Assembly: GCA_964539395.1 (NCBI GenBank)
Contig: CAZIIU010000006.1
Coordinates: 1-64,000, forward strand
Source: M55B112 sp964539395
GTDB lineage: Bacteria; Bacteroidota; Bacteroidia; Bacteroidales; GCA-2748055
DNA length: 64,000 nucleotides
Reading direction: 5' to 3'
The notes beneath the pieces were generated by a model. The model did no database searches. It was not told the origin of the DNA and saw only the letters and a list, made by a program, of their open reading frames with translations. Below are positions 61,102 through 64,000 of the stretch, piece by piece. Position numbers and translations under genes: made by a program. Positions within the stretch are counted from its first letter, which is position 1, and every line of letters starts with the position of its first letter.

Positions 61102-62118
61102 ATGAATTCATTTGGTAAGTTATTCAAGGTAAGCATATTTGGAGAATCACATGGAAAGGTAGTAGGAATTCTGATTGATGGTGTTCCCGCAGGAATCGCT
61201 GTGGATGAAAATGATCTGAATTACGATCTTGCCCGCCGGAAGAGTGGCGCGGCAGGAACAACTCCCAGAAAGGAGGATGATATCCCAATAATCAAATCGG
61301 GTGTTTTTAACGGGTATACTACCGGTGCCCCGGTGCTGATTGAGGTGGAGAATAAAAACACCAGATCAAGGGATTACAGCGAACTGAGAAAAACGCCCCG
61401 TCCTGGCCACGCAGATTTCACCGCGTTTAAAAAGTTTGGTGGTTATGAGGATTACAGGGGTGGAGGTCATTTTTCGGGAAGGCTTACTACCGGAATTGTT
61501 GCAGCCGGCACCATTGCCAAAAAGATGATCGCCCCGGTAAAAGTTGCGGCTTCAATCCTCGAGGTCGGAGGAAGCAACCAAGTTGAAGAAGCTGTTAGTA
61601 AAGCTATACAGGAGAAAGATTCTGTCGGAGGTATTATTGAATGCAGGATAAACCACATTTCACCTGGAATTGGTGAACCATTTTTCGATTCTTTTGAGGC
61701 GGTGATCAGTCATATGGTATTTTCAATTCCCGCTATCAAAGGAATAGAATTTGGTGCAGGTTTTGCCGCTGCCCGAATGAGAGGAAGTGAACATAATGAT
61801 AGTTTAGTAAGCACAAGCGGTAAGACCGAAACAAACCATGCAGGAGGTGTTAATGGTGGAATTACCAATGGAAATGAAGTGTTGTTCAGGGTAGCAGTGA
61901 AACCCACTTCAAGTATACATCAGACCCAGCGTACAATAAATTTCGTTACCAGTGAAATTCAGGAACTAAGTGTTGAAGGGAGACATGATACCTGCATTGC
62001 CCTCCGTGTTCCGGTAGTACTGGAGGCAGCTGCAGCAGTTGCTACGGCTGACCTGATGATGCAGGCACAAAAAATTGACAGAGTTATTAATCCAAAGGAA
62101 ACAATCGTTGATCTATGA
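61102..62118 (+). CDS. aroC: chorismate synthase
   Basis: AroC makes chorismate from EPSP using reduced FMN. The N-terminal SIFGESHGKVVGILIDGVPAG is typical, and so are the RPGHADF and RGGGHFSGRLTTG blocks and the C-terminal GRHDTCIALR. At 338 residues it is slightly shorter than the ~360 of most bacterial enzymes. Its stop overlaps tyrA by 4 bases (ATGA), so the two are coupled. Confidence 0.96.
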   Translation: MNSFGKLFKVSIFGESHGKVVGILIDGVPAGIAVDENDLNYDLARRKSGAAGTTPRKEDDIPIIKSGVFNGYTTGAPVLIEVENKNTRSRDYSELRKTPRPGHADFTAFKKFGGYEDYRGGGHFSGRLTTGIVAAGTIAKKMIAPVKVAASILEVGGSNQVEEAVSKAIQEKDSVGGIIECRINHISPGIGEPFFDSFEAVISHMVFSIPAIKGIEFGAGFAAARMRGSEHNDSLVSTSGKTETNHAGGVNGGITNGNEVLFRVAVKPTSSIHQTQRTINFVTSEIQELSVEGRHDTCIALRVPVVLEAAAAVATADLMMQAQKIDRVINPKETIVDL

Positions 62119-62897
62119 GAATTGTAATAATTGGCGCAGGTAACATGGGATCGTGGCTCGTTGAGTCACTCTGCCTGGACTATGAGGTTGGTATTTATGA
62201 CGCGGACCGGACTAAACTGAAGTATTTTTTCAATTCGAGAAAGTTTATCTACATGGAGGAGATCCATGATTTTATGCCCGATATGATCATCAACGCAGTT
62301 AACCTGGAGAAGACAATTCCAGTTTTCAGAGAAATATTACCCTATATCTCCCACGACTGTATTCTTGCCGATATTACTTCAGTGAAAAAGGGGCTGGAGG
62401 CATTCTACAATGAAGCCGGGCACAGGTTTGTCTCCTCACATCCTATGTTTGGACCTACTTTCGGGGATGTAAGAAACCTTCGCAATGAGAATGCGATTCT
62501 TATTAAAGAGTCAGATTCTGAGGGTAAAGAATTCTTCCGTCGACTCTATGAAGCACTGAATATTCACATTTACGATTACTCCTTTGAGGAGCATGACAAA
62601 ACCATTGCCTATTCTCTTTCACTGCCTTTCTCGTCATCCCTGGTTTTCGCATCATGTATGAAAAAACAGGATGCACCGGGAACTACTTTTCGAAAGCATA
62701 ATGAGATTGCCCGTGGTCTTCTTTCAGAAGATAATTATCTGCTCTCAGAGATACTTATGAGTCCCTACAGCCTTGAGCAGATTGAGAATGTGCGGGATAA
62801 ACTGAACCAGCTGATCGAGCTGATCCGAATTGGTGACCCAGGTCCGTTTAATGAGCTTTTTGATCAGCTTCGAAAGAATATCGGAGTAAAATCATAG
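62115..62897 (+). CDS. tyrA: prephenate dehydrogenase
   Basis: TyrA oxidises prephenate to 4-hydroxyphenylpyruvate in Tyr synthesis. The NAD motif VIIGAGNMGSWLVE starts at residue 3; ADITSVKKGLE near residue 92 and SSHPMFGPTFG near residue 111 are the substrate blocks. The length of 260 residues leaves no room for a fused chorismate mutase or ACT domain. Last gene of the operon; no terminator was found in the 65 bases before convergent tilS. Confidence 0.93.
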   Translation: MRIVIIGAGNMGSWLVESLCLDYEVGIYDADRTKLKYFFNSRKFIYMEEIHDFMPDMIINAVNLEKTIPVFREILPYISHDCILADITSVKKGLEAFYNEAGHRFVSSHPMFGPTFGDVRNLRNENAILIKESDSEGKEFFRRLYEALNIHIYDYSFEEHDKTIAYSLSLPFSSSLVFASCMKKQDAPGTTFRKHNEIARGLLSEDNYLLSEILMSPYSLEQIENVRDKLNQLIELIRIGDPGPFNELFDQLRKNIGVKS

Positions 62898-62962
62898 GTG
62901 GGTATTTGTTGTTCCGGCAGTACCCTGTTATCGATTCGGTTTTCAAAAGAAGCGTTTGGAAT

Positions 62963-64000
62963 CTAATCATACAAGTGTAATCTCAGAATCTGTTTAGTTT
63001 TTTCCGTGATCCTGAACCTGTTATCAATTCGTTGTCCAACAATCCACACGATCTTTGTACCACTGGTAAGGATCCATGTTCTGTTTTTCACCGGCACCGG
63101 AATCTTATTGTCTATGAAAAAATCACTCACCTTTTTCATTTGCTCCATTCCCAGCGGAATGAAATAGTCTCCATGCTGCCACTTGCGCAATATCAGAGGA
63201 AAACTAAGCTTTTCAAGGTCAAGGTTTGCAATGCTCTCTGATCCTGGAAATCCTTTTAATTCAGAACGTTCCAATACTTCTATATCCATTGAGAAAGGGA
63301 GAGAAGCTTTGCTTTTAGGCGAGTCAATGTAGTAACGCTCAAATGCCGATTCTTCCACTTTGAAAACCATGAATTTTTCACGATCCCGAAAAAGCCTGTG
63401 AGTAGGTGATATAAACTGCTTTCCGGAGTCAGAAAAGAGTATCTTCTCAATGTTCAGGCACTGGTCCATCGAAAAATTGAATTCTGAAAACAGTTCATAG
63501 AGCCATGACTTTCGTGGTTGAAGTTTTTTGATGGAATCAATGGATATTTCGATATGTGTATCCTTTATGTCGAAAATCTCTTTCCTTTTGCTGATAACCT
63601 GCGCCATATAGATGGAATGTGATTCATCGAACCGCCTTATATTCTCTCCCATGGTAGAGATAAAGGATGGATTTATCTCTTCAAATAGGGGTATCATATC
63701 GTGTCTTATTTTATTCCGACGATATTTTTTACTGGCATTCGATGAATCTTCCCTGTAATAAAGGTTATTTATTTTCACATATTCCATGATCTCCATTCTT
63801 GACGCAAAGAGTAATGGACGAATGTACGATCCGTTAACAATCGGTATGCCCGTGAGCCCTTTTATACCTGTTCCCCTTGTAAGATTTAGGAGTACGGTTT
63901 CTACTGAGTCGTTCAGGGTATGGGCCGTAGCAATTACACCGCCTGTTTTATCGCGGGAGAACTCATCAAACCAGGTGTATCTTAGTTCACGGGCAGCCAT
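62963..64000 (-). CDS. tilS: tRNA(Ile)-lysidine synthetase, partial at window edge
   Basis: TilS puts lysine on C34 of the tRNA-Ile CAU anticodon. The visible 345 residues hold the second part of the PP-loop domain (IATAHTLNDSVETVLLNLTRGTG, then SSNASKKYRRNKIRHDMIPL) and the C-terminal substrate domains ending RFRITEKTKQILRLHLYD. The ATP-binding SGGxDS loop is not in the window, so the gene continues past base 64000; the ATG at the edge is internal. Confidence 0.94.
   Translation of the reverse strand: MAARELRYTWFDEFSRDKTGGVIATAHTLNDSVETVLLNLTRGTGIKGLTGIPIVNGSYIRPLLFASRMEIMEYVKINNLYYREDSSNASKKYRRNKIRHDMIPLFEEINPSFISTMGENIRRFDESHSIYMAQVISKRKEIFDIKDTHIEISIDSIKKLQPRKSWLYELFSEFNFSMDQCLNIEKILFSDSGKQFISPTHRLFRDREKFMVFKVEESAFERYYIDSPKSKASLPFSMDIEVLERSELKGFPGSESIANLDLEKLSFPLILRKWQHGDYFIPLGMEQMKKVSDFFIDNKIPVPVKNRTWILTSGTKIVWIVGQRIDNRFRITEKTKQILRLHLYD

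Overview
The window is a stretch of a Bacteroidota chromosome of roughly 40% GC. It most likely belongs to the Bacteroidales/Marinilabiliales side of the phylum, but the exact order is inference. The evidence: a long ribosomal protein S1 with an acidic N-terminus, a protein with a type B type IX secretion (T9SS) C-terminal domain, a PorE-like OmpA protein, the serC-serA-DUF1015 operon, BT_3928-type and DUF6702 proteins, and several promoters of the Bacteroidota form TTTG-N18-20-TAnnTTTG. I see no rRNA, tRNA, CRISPR, prophage or insertion sequence. This is mostly ordinary core chromosome with islands of lineage-specific envelope genes.

Layout. 1-9.3 kb: rpsA, a STAS protein, rnz, guaA, a secreted S41 protease, pnuC with an NadR-type kinase, and a THUMP rRNA methyltransferase. 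9.4-15.6 kb: a signalling block with a SiaB-type kinase and its SiaC partner on the plus strand, converging on a minus-strand run of Hpt, STAS, lipoprotein, PepSY membrane protein and a large ABCG-like transporter carrying TerB-like and FHA-like parts. 15.6-19.1 kb: a TPR protein and a PorE-like protein. 19.1-26.2 kb: gcvT, comB and the serine operon (serC, serA, DUF1015, YggS, DHOD-like). 26.2-31.1 kb: a minus-strand operon around a T9SS cargo protein. 31.3-37.6 kb: xerD, ppdK, pckA and plsY. 37.6-43.4 kb: folP-cdaA on the minus strand, then tmk, a DoxX-type protein, a lone Opp-type permease and tpiA. 43.5-50.2 kb: a 1493-residue exported protein of unknown function, a phosphoesterase, rsmE and an ECF sigma factor. 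50.3-57.0 kb: uvrA, four exported proteins of unknown role and nth. 57.2-62.9 kb: an aromatic amino acid operon (pheA, DAHP synthase-chorismate mutase, aroB, aroD, aroC, tyrA). The window ends inside tilS.

The best find is the leader of the aromatic operon at 57193-57337. It has a consensus promoter, a 16-codon leader peptide (MKTFFGTYYFFFLDLG) in which seven codons are Phe or Tyr, and two mutually exclusive RNA hairpins. The second hairpin is an intrinsic terminator followed by seven T. The geometry is that of classical ribosome-mediated transcription attenuation by Phe/Tyr supply, placed in front of the whole operon.

Other points worth a look are the SiaB/SiaC pair without SiaA or SiaD in the window, a SerA with altered NAD-binding and catalytic motifs, an 86-bp element bounded by an 11-bp perfect inverted repeat upstream of gcvT, a possible 38-residue membrane peptide overlapping siaB, and the 1493-residue exported protein. 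All calls were made by reading the sequence; no database search was run.
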